Shown piece by piece: positions 1-6,122 of a DNA stretch of 10,047 nucleotides; position 1 is the first letter of the stretch; each line of letters opens with the position of its first letter. Both the position numbers and the translations under genes were made by a program. The stretch comes from JANMEX01 sp031422915. GTDB taxonomy: Bacteria > Pseudomonadota > Alphaproteobacteria > Rhizobiales > Rhizobiaceae. The notes beneath the pieces were generated by a model, which was not told the origin of the DNA, made no database searches, and saw only the letters and a program-made list of their open reading frames with translations. The stretch lies in the NCBI GenBank assembly GCA_031422915.1, contig JANPEK010000029.1, forward strand, positions 1 through 10,047, read 5' to 3'.

Positions 1-627
1 GGCCCCAACGCCCTGGTCAAGCCCGAGCGGCATCAGTTCCCACTCATAATCGCGGCCAACCAGCGAATAATACGCCTGATGCGCAACATGGCGCGCCAGC
101 CCATACTTCTCGGACGCAGCCAGCGACTTCATCAAATGCCAGCCTGAAAAGTTGGAGCACCCGATATAGCGGATCTTGCCCGCCTTCACGAGGTCGTCGA
201 GCGTTCCCAACGTCTCTTCCACCGGCGTCATTGCATCAAAGCCGTGCAGCTGAAACAGGTCAATGTAGTCGCTCTGGAGACGCTTCAGCGATGCATCAAT
301 AGCCTTGATGAGCCAGTGACGCGAAGAACCGACCTCGTTTGGCCCGGCACCGAAGGCAAACGTCGCCTTGGTCGAAATCAAGGCCTTGTCGCGCCGGCCC
401 TTCAGCGCAGCACCAAGAATTTCCTCAGCCATGCCACCCGAATACACATCCGCGCTGTCAAACATTGTCAGCCCGGCATCAAGGCAAATGTCAACGAGCC
501 GCTTGGCTTCCGCAACATCCGTCGCGCCCCAAGCCTTGAAAAACGCATTGCCGCCCCCGAACGTGCCGGTGCCAAGCGTCAGTTCAGGAACCATAAGGCC
601 GGAATGGCCAAGACGGCGGTTGTTCAT
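1..627 (-). CDS. Aldo/keto reductase, C-terminus cut by window edge
   Basis: An open frame runs from an ATG at 625-627 to the window edge without a stop, giving 209 residues; relatives are usually 300-350 aa, so roughly the last third is missing. The product is an NAD(P)H-dependent oxidoreductase of the aldo/keto reductase superfamily, a soluble TIM barrel. The catalytic tetrad is visible: D57 and Y62 in FDSADVYSGG, K87 in ISTKAT, and H128 in FQLHG. The opening RRLGHSGLMVPELTLGTGTF is the usual first strand, and KIRYIGCSNFSGW (about residues 150-162) is a further family signature. A GGAG lies about 9 bases upstream of the ATG. It begins only 38 bp after the hemB stop on the same strand, so it may be cotranscribed with hemB. 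The substrate cannot be told from sequence. Confidence 0.93.
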   Translation of the reverse strand, partial: MNNRRLGHSGLMVPELTLGTGTFGGGNAFFKAWGATDVAEAKRLVDICLDAGLTMFDSADVYSGGMAEEILGAALKGRRDKALISTKATFAFGAGPNEVGSSRHWLIKAIDASLKRLQSDYIDLFQLHGFDAMTPVEETLGTLDDLVKAGKIRYIGCSNFSGWHLMKSLAASEKYGLARHVAHQAYYSLVGRDYEWELMPLGLDQGVGA

Positions 628-665
628 GTGTTCAACTCCATTTGAATTCTTGTCGGAAGTCCGGC

Positions 666-1679
666 CTATGCCTTCAACATCTCAGCCACCCTCGGCGCAA
701 AATAGGTCAGCACACCATCACATCCAGCCCGCTTGAAACCAATCAGGCTTTCCATCATCGCCCGGTCGCCATCAATCCAACCGTTGGCAGCGGCGGCCAT
801 GATCGAGGAATATTCGCCCGACACCTGATAGGCAAACGTCGGCACCGAGAACGTGTCCTTCAGGCGGCGGATGATGTCGAGATAGGGCATGCCGGGCTTG
901 ACCATGATCATGTCCGCGCCTTCCGCCAGATCCTGCTCCGCCTCGCGCATCGCCTCGTCGCCGTTGGCCGGGTCGATATAGTAAGTCTTCTTGTCGCCCT
1001 TCAAAAGGTCCTTGGTGCCGATGGCATCGCGATACGGGCCATAAAATGCCGACGCAAACTTCGTCGCATAGGACATGATCGCCACATCTTGGTGCCCCGC
1101 AGCATCCAGCGCGTCACGGATCGCGCCAATCCGCCCGTCCATCATGTCCGACGGCGCAATGATATCAGCACCCGCATCGGCCTGCCCGACAGCCGCCCGC
1201 GCCAGCATCGCCACTGTCTCGTCATTGACAACAATCCCATCGCGCAAAATGCCGTCGTGGCCATGGCTGGTAAACGGATCAAGCGCCACGTCCGTGATGA
1301 TGCCGAGCTCTGGAACCGCCGCCTTGATGGCCCGCGTTGCCCGGTTGATCAGATTATCAGCGTCAAGAATATGCGATCCGCTGACATCCTTGCGCTCAAA
1401 CGGAATGTTGGGAAACGTCGCAATCGCCGGAATGCCCAGCCTCGCCGCCCGTTCCGCCTGCCGCACGGCATGGTCCACGCTCAACCGCTGCACACCTGGC
1501 ATGGCGGCAATGTCTTCTATCCGGTTCTCGCCCTCAATCAGAAACATCGGCCAGATCAAATCATCAACGCTCAGATGGGACTCGCGCACCAACCGCCGCG
1601 ACCAGTCCGCCTTACGCATCCGGCGCAAGCGGCGCGAGCCGGTGATCTCGTCAACAGTGCGGGCAGGTGAGTTGGTCAT
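666..1679 (-). CDS. hemB: Delta-aminolevulinic acid dehydratase (porphobilinogen synthase)
   Basis: This 337-aa protein has the normal HemB length. It condenses two 5-aminolevulinate molecules into porphobilinogen, the second common step of haem, cobalamin and (bacterio)chlorophyll synthesis, in the cytoplasm. The Schiff-base lysines are K207 (MSYATKFASAFYGP) and K261 (MIMVKPGMPYLD). The metal-site segment at 130-143 reads DVALDPFTSHGHDG: the three zinc-binding cysteines of animal enzymes (DVCLCP...HCG) are replaced by Ala132, Asp134 and Asp142. That is the magnesium-type pattern known from Bradyrhizobium and other alphaproteobacteria. The ATG start at 1677-1679 matches family N-termini, although its ribosome binding site is weak. 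It is divergent from the membrane gene at 1840 and followed closely by an aldo/keto reductase. Confidence 0.98.
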   Translation of the reverse strand: MTNSPARTVDEITGSRRLRRMRKADWSRRLVRESHLSVDDLIWPMFLIEGENRIEDIAAMPGVQRLSVDHAVRQAERAARLGIPAIATFPNIPFERKDVSGSHILDADNLINRATRAIKAAVPELGIITDVALDPFTSHGHDGILRDGIVVNDETVAMLARAAVGQADAGADIIAPSDMMDGRIGAIRDALDAAGHQDVAIMSYATKFASAFYGPYRDAIGTKDLLKGDKKTYYIDPANGDEAMREAEQDLAEGADMIMVKPGMPYLDIIRRLKDTFSVPTFAYQVSGEYSSIMAAAANGWIDGDRAMMESLIGFKRAGCDGVLTYFAPRVAEMLKA

Positions 1680-1839
1680 GAGGCAGCCTGAATTGATATC
1701 TGAAATCGTCTATCACGGCTGAAACCGCGCCGCAAAGCCGGTGACAAGCCGCATACCGCTTCCCAGCCAGCGCCCGTTGGTTCAAACTGGCGCAAATTTG
1801 GCGCAGATCAACTCGATTCGCGCGGGGGAACACCGTCAC
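1680..1839. promoter_or_regulatory. Divergent intergenic region between hemB and the DUF6163-like gene
   Basis: About 160 bp separate two outward-facing starts, so promoters for both genes must lie here. I could not identify convincing -35/-10 pairs. A GGGGG tract at 1824-1828 serves as the ribosome binding site for the plus-strand gene. No riboswitch or clear operator palindrome was seen. Confidence 0.4.
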
Positions 1840-2268
1840 ATGTCATACAGCGCGCAAAGCGATCAGCTCAAGAAGCCGGTGGAAACGCTGACCTTCGTCT
1901 CGTTCGTCTGGTTCTGCCGGTTGATCGCCGGGTTCTGCTTCTACACAGGCGTCACCTACTGGATCAAGCTGATCGGCTACCATGACGGCGCGCTCAACCG
2001 GTTTGACCTGATGCCGGTCCATTGGCAGGTCGCGACATCCTCGCTCGCTGTCCTGTTCCCCGTTGCGGCATCAGGCCTGTGGATGGTCGTCTCGTGGGGC
2101 CCGGTTCTCTGGGTCGCCGCAGCAATTGCCGAATGTATCATGTATCTGGGCTACCCCGAACTGTTCGGCCAAAACCCGGTCACCATAATCGCCCATGCGT
2201 CAGTGGCGATGCTGTATTTCGTGTTTCGCCTCGCGCTTTACCGCGAAAGCCGAATAGCTGCCCGGTAG
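1840..2268 (+). CDS. Four-helix inner-membrane protein, DUF6163-like
   Basis: The chosen start is the ATG at 1840, giving 142 aa, because a purine-rich GGGGGAA lies about 10 bases upstream. A longer frame from 1741 only adds a charged, non-conserved-looking leader. The protein has four hydrophobic segments at about residues 18-44, 64-84, 86-104 and 113-133, with a polar N-terminus (SAQSDQLKKP) and a basic C-terminus (YRESRIAAR). I recall similar small membrane proteins (DUF6163) next to ldtR in rhizobia; the match is from memory. Function is unknown. It lies upstream of ldtR on the same strand with a 164-bp gap, so separate promoters are likely. Confidence 0.85.
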   Translation: MSYSAQSDQLKKPVETLTFVSFVWFCRLIAGFCFYTGVTYWIKLIGYHDGALNRFDLMPVHWQVATSSLAVLFPVAASGLWMVVSWGPVLWVAAAIAECIMYLGYPELFGQNPVTIIAHASVAMLYFVFRLALYRESRIAAR

Positions 2269-2355
2269 AGCCTCACATCGCGGCGCGTTAAACGTTTGTT
2301 GGCCTTGTTCGCCAGAGTCTTGAAAGTAAGCCCTCGTTAAGCGTGGTGATTAAAT

Positions 2356-2374
2356 CGAATTTTAGATGCATTCG
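2356..2374. promoter_or_regulatory. Inverted repeat upstream of ldtR, possible operator
   Basis: A perfect inverted repeat CGAAT-N9-ATTCG sits 58 bp before the ldtR start in an AT-rich stretch, with the self-complementary ATGCAT (2366-2371) within it. MarR-family regulators usually bind short palindromes and often regulate themselves, so this could be an LdtR site. A 5-bp arm can easily occur by chance. Confidence 0.25.
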
Positions 2375-2432
2375 CTAAGTTCGCCTCAACGGTGAGAAAA
2401 AAATACACCGGCACAACAGAGGCGACGAGAAC

Positions 2433-2951
2433 ATGATGCAAGCCAAGCGTATGGCGGGTCCCGAACCCGTGCGAGATACTCCTGCCAAAGACGCCATGCG
2501 CGTCCTTTATCTGGAATCCCTGCAACTTGTGGAGCGGCTTCATCGCCGTCTGCTTGATGTCATCAAGGACGAGTTTGACCGTGCCGGCCGTTCGGACATC
2601 AATGCCATTCAGGCGCTGCTGCTCTTCAACATCGGCGAATCCGAGCTGACAGCCGGCGAATTGCGCACCCGCGGCTACTATCTCGGCTCCAACGTGTCCT
2701 ACAATCTCAAGAAGCTGGTCGAGCTCGATTTCATCAGCCACCAGCGCTCCCGCGTCGATCGCCGTTCGGTCCGCATTGCATTGACCGAAAAAGGCCAGAA
2801 GGTCGCCAGCGTCGTCGGCAGTCTTTACGAACGCCATGTCGGCAGCATCGAAGTCGTCGGCGGCATTGGCGCTGACGAATTCAAGTCGATGAACAAGATG
2901 CTGCAGCGCCTCGACCGCTTCTGGAACGACACCATCGCTTACCGGATGTGA
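2433..2951 (+). CDS. ldtR: MarR-family winged-helix regulator LdtR
   Basis: This 172-aa protein has a MarR-type winged helix at about residues 55-121. The recognition helix region is GSNVSYNLKKLVEL (85-98) and the wing is SRVDRRSVRIALTEKG (106-121), flanked by dimerisation helices at 25-50 and 125-168. It resembles LdtR, described in Liberibacter asiaticus and Sinorhizobium meliloti as an activator of the L,D-transpeptidase gene ldtP and linked to osmotic stress tolerance. The ldtP-like gene lies one gene downstream (3924-5201), which supports the call. AGAGG at 2418-2422 is a suitable ribosome binding site for the ATG at 2433. A hairpin terminator follows the stop. Identification rests on similarity from memory plus this gene pairing. 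Confidence 0.88.
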   Translation: MMQAKRMAGPEPVRDTPAKDAMRVLYLESLQLVERLHRRLLDVIKDEFDRAGRSDINAIQALLLFNIGESELTAGELRTRGYYLGSNVSYNLKKLVELDFISHQRSRVDRRSVRIALTEKGQKVASVVGSLYERHVGSIEVVGGIGADEFKSMNKMLQRLDRFWNDTIAYRM

Positions 2952-2976
2952 CCTCCTCCTTCACAGCCCTACACGA

Positions 2977-3008
2977 AAGGCCCGGCATCTCCTCCCGCCG
3001 GGCTTTTT
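2977..3008. terminator. Intrinsic terminator between converging genes
   Basis: GCCCGGC (2980-2986) pairs perfectly with GCCGGGC (2997-3003), and TTTTT follows at 3004-3008. AAAG precedes the stem on the left, so the complementary strand also has a short T-tract. It lies between the ldtR stop at 2951 and the end of the minus-strand gene at 3010. It should stop ldtR transcription and may work in both directions. Confidence 0.85.
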
Positions 3009-3009
3009 C

Positions 3010-3804
3010 TCATCTGCCCTTCGCCGCCAACAACGAGCCAAGCCGCGGGATCAGCATCGGCGTGAGCGCGGCATAGCTCTCATATTGCGGACGTGACTTG
3101 CGCAAGTGAACCTCCGTCAGGGGCATTGACACAAAGGTCATGGCCGCGATCAGAAGAACAGGTCCGGCCAGCGCAAACACAGAATGCGTCACAGTAAAAG
3201 CAGAAATCCCGATGCCTGCCCACAGGATCATTTCGCCTGAGTAATTTGGATGGCGAACCAGCCTCCACAGCCCGGATGTCATCAAGCCATCAGTTGATGC
3301 AGCCTTTGCCTTGAAACGGGCAAGCTGCAAATCAGCCACCGATTCGACCGCAAGGCCGGCAGCAAACAGGATCATTCCAAAAATGAACAGCGGCGAGGTC
3401 GCTTCACCAACAAGTGATCCGGTGAAAATCACATGCAACGGCGAGGCGACAAGCCATTGCAACAACCCTTGCAGCAAAAACACGCTGAACAGGCTTTTCC
3501 ACCAGAATGAAGGTCCGGCTGCCGCCCGCATCGCCGCATACCGCGCGTCTTCACGACCGGATTTCCTATGCCGTGCAATGAGATAGCCACTCAACCTCAA
3601 TGACCACACAACCACCGCAACCGTCAAAACAGCTGCCGCCGCGTTGAACCCGCTCATCCAGCCATGCACCAACGCAATGACGGCAAAGCCCGGTCCCCAG
3701 TAAAAATCAACAACCCCGGCGTCGCCCTGCCTAACATGAATTAGCCATATTGCAGTGAAAGCCAGAAGATTGACCAAAAGCGTCGCCACAAGCGGATAAA
3801 ACAT
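3010..3804 (-). CDS. DUF1295 membrane protein (steroid 5-alpha-reductase / isoprenylcysteine methyltransferase-like)
   Basis: The ATG at 3802-3804 is preferred (264 aa) because ACGGAG lies about 9 bases upstream; an in-frame TTG at 3852 would add 16 residues but has no visible ribosome binding site. The protein is a polytopic inner-membrane protein with several hydrophobic helices, the first at about residues 5-22. Family features are VDFYWGPGF (32-40), RYAAM (88-92), the C-terminal GLWRLVRHPNYSGE (178-191) and RPQYESYAALTPMLIPRL (238-255). The RHPNY segment is shared with isoprenylcysteine methyltransferases and steroid reductases and belongs to the cofactor-binding part. The substrate is unknown. 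It is divergent from ldtP and sits between ldtR and ldtP. Confidence 0.88.
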   Translation of the reverse strand: MFYPLVATLLVNLLAFTAIWLIHVRQGDAGVVDFYWGPGFAVIALVHGWMSGFNAAAAVLTVAVVVWSLRLSGYLIARHRKSGREDARYAAMRAAAGPSFWWKSLFSVFLLQGLLQWLVASPLHVIFTGSLVGEATSPLFIFGMILFAAGLAVESVADLQLARFKAKAASTDGLMTSGLWRLVRHPNYSGEMILWAGIGISAFTVTHSVFALAGPVLLIAAMTFVSMPLTEVHLRKSRPQYESYAALTPMLIPRLGSLLAAKGR

Positions 3805-3923
3805 CTGTTGAGGCTCCGTTGAGGATGGCACGCGGCACGACGCCAAGTGCAAATCATTAACCTTGTTTTTGCTATAAATTGGCTTGCATCGGCCAGTAAC
3901 AGCAGTTGGATCGGTTACGTAAT
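3805..3923. promoter_or_regulatory. Divergent promoter region of ldtP and the DUF1295 gene
   Basis: A TATAAA hexamer at 3873-3878 could be the -10 box of ldtP. Seventeen bases upstream the sequence (around 3850-3855) is a poor -35 match, which would fit a promoter needing an activator such as LdtR. The segment TTGCATCGG (3884-3892) loosely recalls the ATGCATTCG in front of ldtR. Both points are inference. Confidence 0.35.
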
Positions 3924-5201
3924 ATGTCAGACAATGGATTGAGCAAATTTGACCGTCGTTCGTTCACGCGGCTTCTGGGCGCAGGCCTTCTGGCGGCAGC
4001 GGCAATGCCCGCGCAGGCGCAGACGGTGATTGATGAGTTGCTCACCTCGCCCAAGCGCGGCAATTGGGATGACCAGTTTGACGCCAAGTCAGCGGAAACC
4101 GGCACAAAAGTCTCGTCCAACCTGCCGATTTTCAGCCCTGAGACCGTCTCTTACATCGAGCGCGCCATCGACCAGTACCGCTCCATCGTCAATGCCGGCG
4201 GCTGGCCGCAGGTGCCCGTCTCAAAGAAACTCAAAATTGGCGTTTCCGATCCTGCCGTCAGTGCCCTGCGCCAGCGCTTGATGGTCACGGGTGATCTGTC
4301 GCGCAAGGCCGGCACATCTGACAAGTTTGATTCCAACGTCGATGCAGCCGTCAAGCGCTTCCAGGGCCGCCACGGCTTTCCGTCTGATGGCGTGATCGGC
4401 ACCTACACGCTTGCCGCGCTCAATGTTCCGGCAGATGTGCGCCTCGGCCAGCTTGAAACCAACCTCGTGCGCTTGCGCTCCATGTCCGGCTTCCTCGGCG
4501 ACCGATATGTGATGGTCAACATTCCGGCAGCGCAGATCGAGGCCGTCGAAGGCAACCGCGTCGCCCAGCGCCACACCGCCGTTGTCGGCAAGATCGACCG
4601 CCAGTCGCCGATCCTTAATTCCAAGATCACCAACATTGTGATCAATCCCTACTGGAATGCGCCGGTGTCGATTGTCGAAAAAGATATCATCCCGCTGATG
4701 CAGAAAGACCCGAATTACCTCAAGGACAACGCCATCCGCATCTACGGCCCGGATGGTCAGGAAATCGATCCGGTCAACGTCAACTGGGGCTCAAACGAGG
4801 CAGCCGGCTACCGGCTCCGGCAGGATCCGGGCAAGGGCAGCGCCATGGCGTCGATGAAGATCAACTTCCCCAATCCGCACGCCGTCTACATGCATGACAC
4901 GCCAAAACAGGGCTTGTTCAACAAGATCATGCGCTTCGAATCGTCCGGCTGCGTGCGCGTCCAAAACGTGCGCGATCTTGGCGTTTGGCTGCTGAAAGAC
5001 ACCCAAGGCTGGGACCGCCGCACTATTGAATCGACAATAGTGTCGGCCTCAAGCCAGGAAGTGCCGCTGTCGACGCCCGTACCGGTCTATTTCACCTACG
5101 TAACCGCATGGTCAACCGGCGACGGTGCGGTCCACTTCCGCGACGACATCTACAAGCGCGACGGCGTCGATCAGCTGGCCTTGGGCACACAGCAGCTTTA
5201 G
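3924..5201 (+). CDS. ldtP: Exported L,D-transpeptidase with peptidoglycan-binding domain (LdtP-like)
   Basis: From the ATG at 3924 the protein has 425 aa; an in-frame TTG at 3906 would add six residues, and neither start has a strong ribosome binding site. The N-terminus has twin arginines (DRRSFTRLL, residues 10-18), a hydrophobic stretch and an Ala-x-Ala site (AQA, 30-32), consistent with Tat export. A PG_binding_1-type domain lies at about 108-169 (VDAAVKRFQGRHGFPSDG). The YkuD/YcbB-like catalytic domain follows, including PYWNAPVSI (242-249), VYMHDTP with H324, and SSGCVRV with nucleophile C343. The enzyme would form 3-3 cross-links, or attach proteins, in periplasmic peptidoglycan. In Liberibacter the equivalent gene is activated by LdtR; here ldtR lies about 1 kb upstream with one gene between. 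Confidence 0.93.
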   Translation: MSDNGLSKFDRRSFTRLLGAGLLAAAAMPAQAQTVIDELLTSPKRGNWDDQFDAKSAETGTKVSSNLPIFSPETVSYIERAIDQYRSIVNAGGWPQVPVSKKLKIGVSDPAVSALRQRLMVTGDLSRKAGTSDKFDSNVDAAVKRFQGRHGFPSDGVIGTYTLAALNVPADVRLGQLETNLVRLRSMSGFLGDRYVMVNIPAAQIEAVEGNRVAQRHTAVVGKIDRQSPILNSKITNIVINPYWNAPVSIVEKDIIPLMQKDPNYLKDNAIRIYGPDGQEIDPVNVNWGSNEAAGYRLRQDPGKGSAMASMKINFPNPHAVYMHDTPKQGLFNKIMRFESSGCVRVQNVRDLGVWLLKDTQGWDRRTIESTIVSASSQEVPLSTPVPVYFTYVTAWSTGDGAVHFRDDIYKRDGVDQLALGTQQL

Positions 5202-5387
5202 GTTCGACCAAAGCGTCACTCGGATGAGCCGGTGGGATGATTGACTTATCCCGACCGATAGCGTCGCACGCCCCACTCTGACCGCTACACGGATTTCTCC
5301 CCCGCAAAGGGGAGATCAGATAGCGTTGATTTTGTTGATAAATTTCAAAAAGTTGTTTTGTACCAAGCCAAACAATTGTCAACGTAA
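5202..5387. other. Gene-free spacer after ldtP with hairpins and an AT-rich segment
   Basis: No gene is supported here. A bulged GGT-GGGAT / ATCCC-G-ACC stem (5231-5255) lies about 30 bp after the ldtP stop, but there is no T-tract. A palindromic unit TCTCCCC...GGGGAGA (5296-5315) resembles the outer end of the inverted repeat further on. Between 5316 and 5387 the sequence is clearly AT-richer than its surroundings and includes a broken inverted repeat, CGTTGA at 5324-5329 against TCAACG at 5379-5384. Confidence 0.6.
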
Positions 5388-5399
5388 GGCGGAGCGCCG

Positions 5400-5422
5400 A
5401 TCTCCCCACTTGAGGGGGAGAT
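5400..5422. repeat. Small palindrome at outer left edge of the inverted repeat
   Basis: ATCTCCCC (5400-5407) pairs with GGGGAGAT (5415-5422) over a 7-nt loop. The same kind of unit occurs at 5296-5315 and, with a different loop, at 6107-6122. This suggests a dispersed intergenic palindrome family. Confidence 0.7.
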
Positions 5423-5499
5423 GTCCGACAGGACAGAGGGGGGCGCCTCGCGCCAAGGCCTCAGAATGAGTCAATAAGACACAGAGTGCAAAACTGCCG

Positions 5500-5961
5500 T
5501 TGACAAATAAAATTTTCCATGTTCATGTTTCGTTCAACAATGGAGATACGCAAACCTTGGACTGGCCGCTCGCAATAACCCGCAACACCGAAGCACTCCG
5601 CAAGATCGTCGCGGTGATGTTTGCGATGCTGCACGGTGTTGATCGCGGCAGCAGTCCCCTCTCCGTCGGATCTGGCAGCAGCCCCCTCTCCGTCGACTTC
5701 GCCGACACCTCTCCCCAAAGGGGCGAGGTTAAAAGCTCGGCGCTTGATTTAACCTCGCCCCGCTTGCGGGGAGAGGTGTCGGCGAAGCCGACGGAGAGGG
5801 GGCTGCTGCCAGATCCGACGGAGAGGGGACTGCTGCCGCGATCGACACCATGCAGCATCGCAAACATCACCGCCACGATCTTGCGGAGTGCTTCTGTGTT
5901 GCGGGTTATTGCGAGCGGCCAGTCCAAGGTTTCGTCTTCTCCGTTGTTGAACGAAACATGA
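5500..5961 (+). CDS. Hypothetical protein in left arm of the inverted repeat, probably degenerate
   Basis: This is an unbroken 153-aa frame from a TTG at 5500. Residues 1-50 look like real protein: a polar, His-rich start (KIFHVHVSFNNG), then TLDWPLAITRNTEALRKIV and a hydrophobic FAML. The rest is translated repeat DNA: GSSPLSV appears twice from a 27-bp tandem repeat, and after the centre the frame reads the opposite arm antisense. No ribosome binding site is visible, and the TTG overlaps a TTGACA that could instead be a -35 box. A nearly identical frame lies on the other strand. Differences between the copies within codons 20-50 are all silent, suggesting that the N-terminal part once was, or is, translated. 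I do not recognise a function. Confidence 0.35.
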   Translation: MTNKIFHVHVSFNNGDTQTLDWPLAITRNTEALRKIVAVMFAMLHGVDRGSSPLSVGSGSSPLSVDFADTSPQRGEVKSSALDLTSPRLRGEVSAKPTERGLLPDPTERGLLPRSTPCSIANITATILRSASVLRVIASGQSKVSSSPLLNET

Positions 5962-5990
5962 ACATGGACATGGAAAATTCGATTTGTCAA
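5523..5990 (-). CDS. Hypothetical protein in right arm, mirror copy of the plus-strand frame
   Basis: This is a 155-aa frame from a TTG at 5990, the inverted duplicate of the frame at 5500-5961. Its N-terminus reads TNRIFHVHVHVSFNNG, with one additional His-Val pair from a 6-bp duplication. It continues with TLDWPLAITRNTEALRKIV and FAMLHGVDRG, as in the other copy. Beyond residue 52 it consists of repeat translation. The surrounding bases, including TTGACAAAT and AATTTTCC, are also shared between the arms. As the two frames overlap almost fully on opposite strands, at most the two N-terminal parts can be meaningful genes, facing each other. Function is unknown. Confidence 0.33.
   Translation of the reverse strand: MTNRIFHVHVHVSFNNGEDETLDWPLAITRNTEALRKIVAVMFAMLHGVDRGSSPLSVGSGSSPLSVGFADTSPRKRGEVKSSAELLTSPLWGEVSAKSTERGLLPDPTERGLLPRSTPCSIANITATILRSASVLRVIASGQSKVCVSPLLNET
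5647..5695. repeat. 27-bp-period tandem repeat within each arm
   Basis: GGCAGCAGTCCCCTCTCCG starts at 5647 and recurs with one change at 5674. Both copies are also present in the right arm (about 5786-5834, reversed), so the tandem repeat is older than the inverted duplication. The period is nine codons, and the frame encodes GSSPLSV twice. Confidence 0.85.
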
Positions 5991-6076
5991 TTGCGATTTT
6001 GTATTCTGTGTCTTTTTGATTCAACCTGAGGCCTTTGCGCGAGGCGCCCCCCCCCTCTGTCCTGTCGGACTGACCG

Positions 6077-6122
6077 GGGCGAGCCACGGGTCTCGCCCGC
6101 CTTCGGCCCCCCGCGAGGGGGG
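6077..6122. repeat. Two strong stem-loops at the right edge of the inverted repeat
   Basis: GGGCGAG (6077-6083) pairs with CTCGCCC (6092-6098), and CCCCCC (6107-6112) pairs with GGGGGG (6117-6122) around GCGA, a GNRA-type tetraloop. They lie about 45-90 bp beyond the stop of the minus-strand peptidase gene and could protect or end its transcript, but no T-tract follows on either strand. Confidence 0.6.

Noticed and set aside
642..1722. Long plus-strand open frames antisense to hemB
   Set aside because: They mirror the GC-rich codons of hemB, have arginine/histidine-rich low-quality translations and no ribosome binding site.
1651..1839. 62-aa minus-strand frame just upstream of hemB as a leader peptide
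   Set aside because: It overlaps the hemB start, lacks a ribosome binding site, and its composition does not look like a protein.
2337..2837. Minus-strand frame opposite ldtR
   Set aside because: It is a shadow of ldtR, which has clear MarR motifs and a better start.
5092..5409. Minus-strand 105-aa frame over the ldtP end and spacer
   Set aside because: It is Arg/Pro-rich, runs through repeat DNA and overlaps the ldtP 3' end; no gene features.
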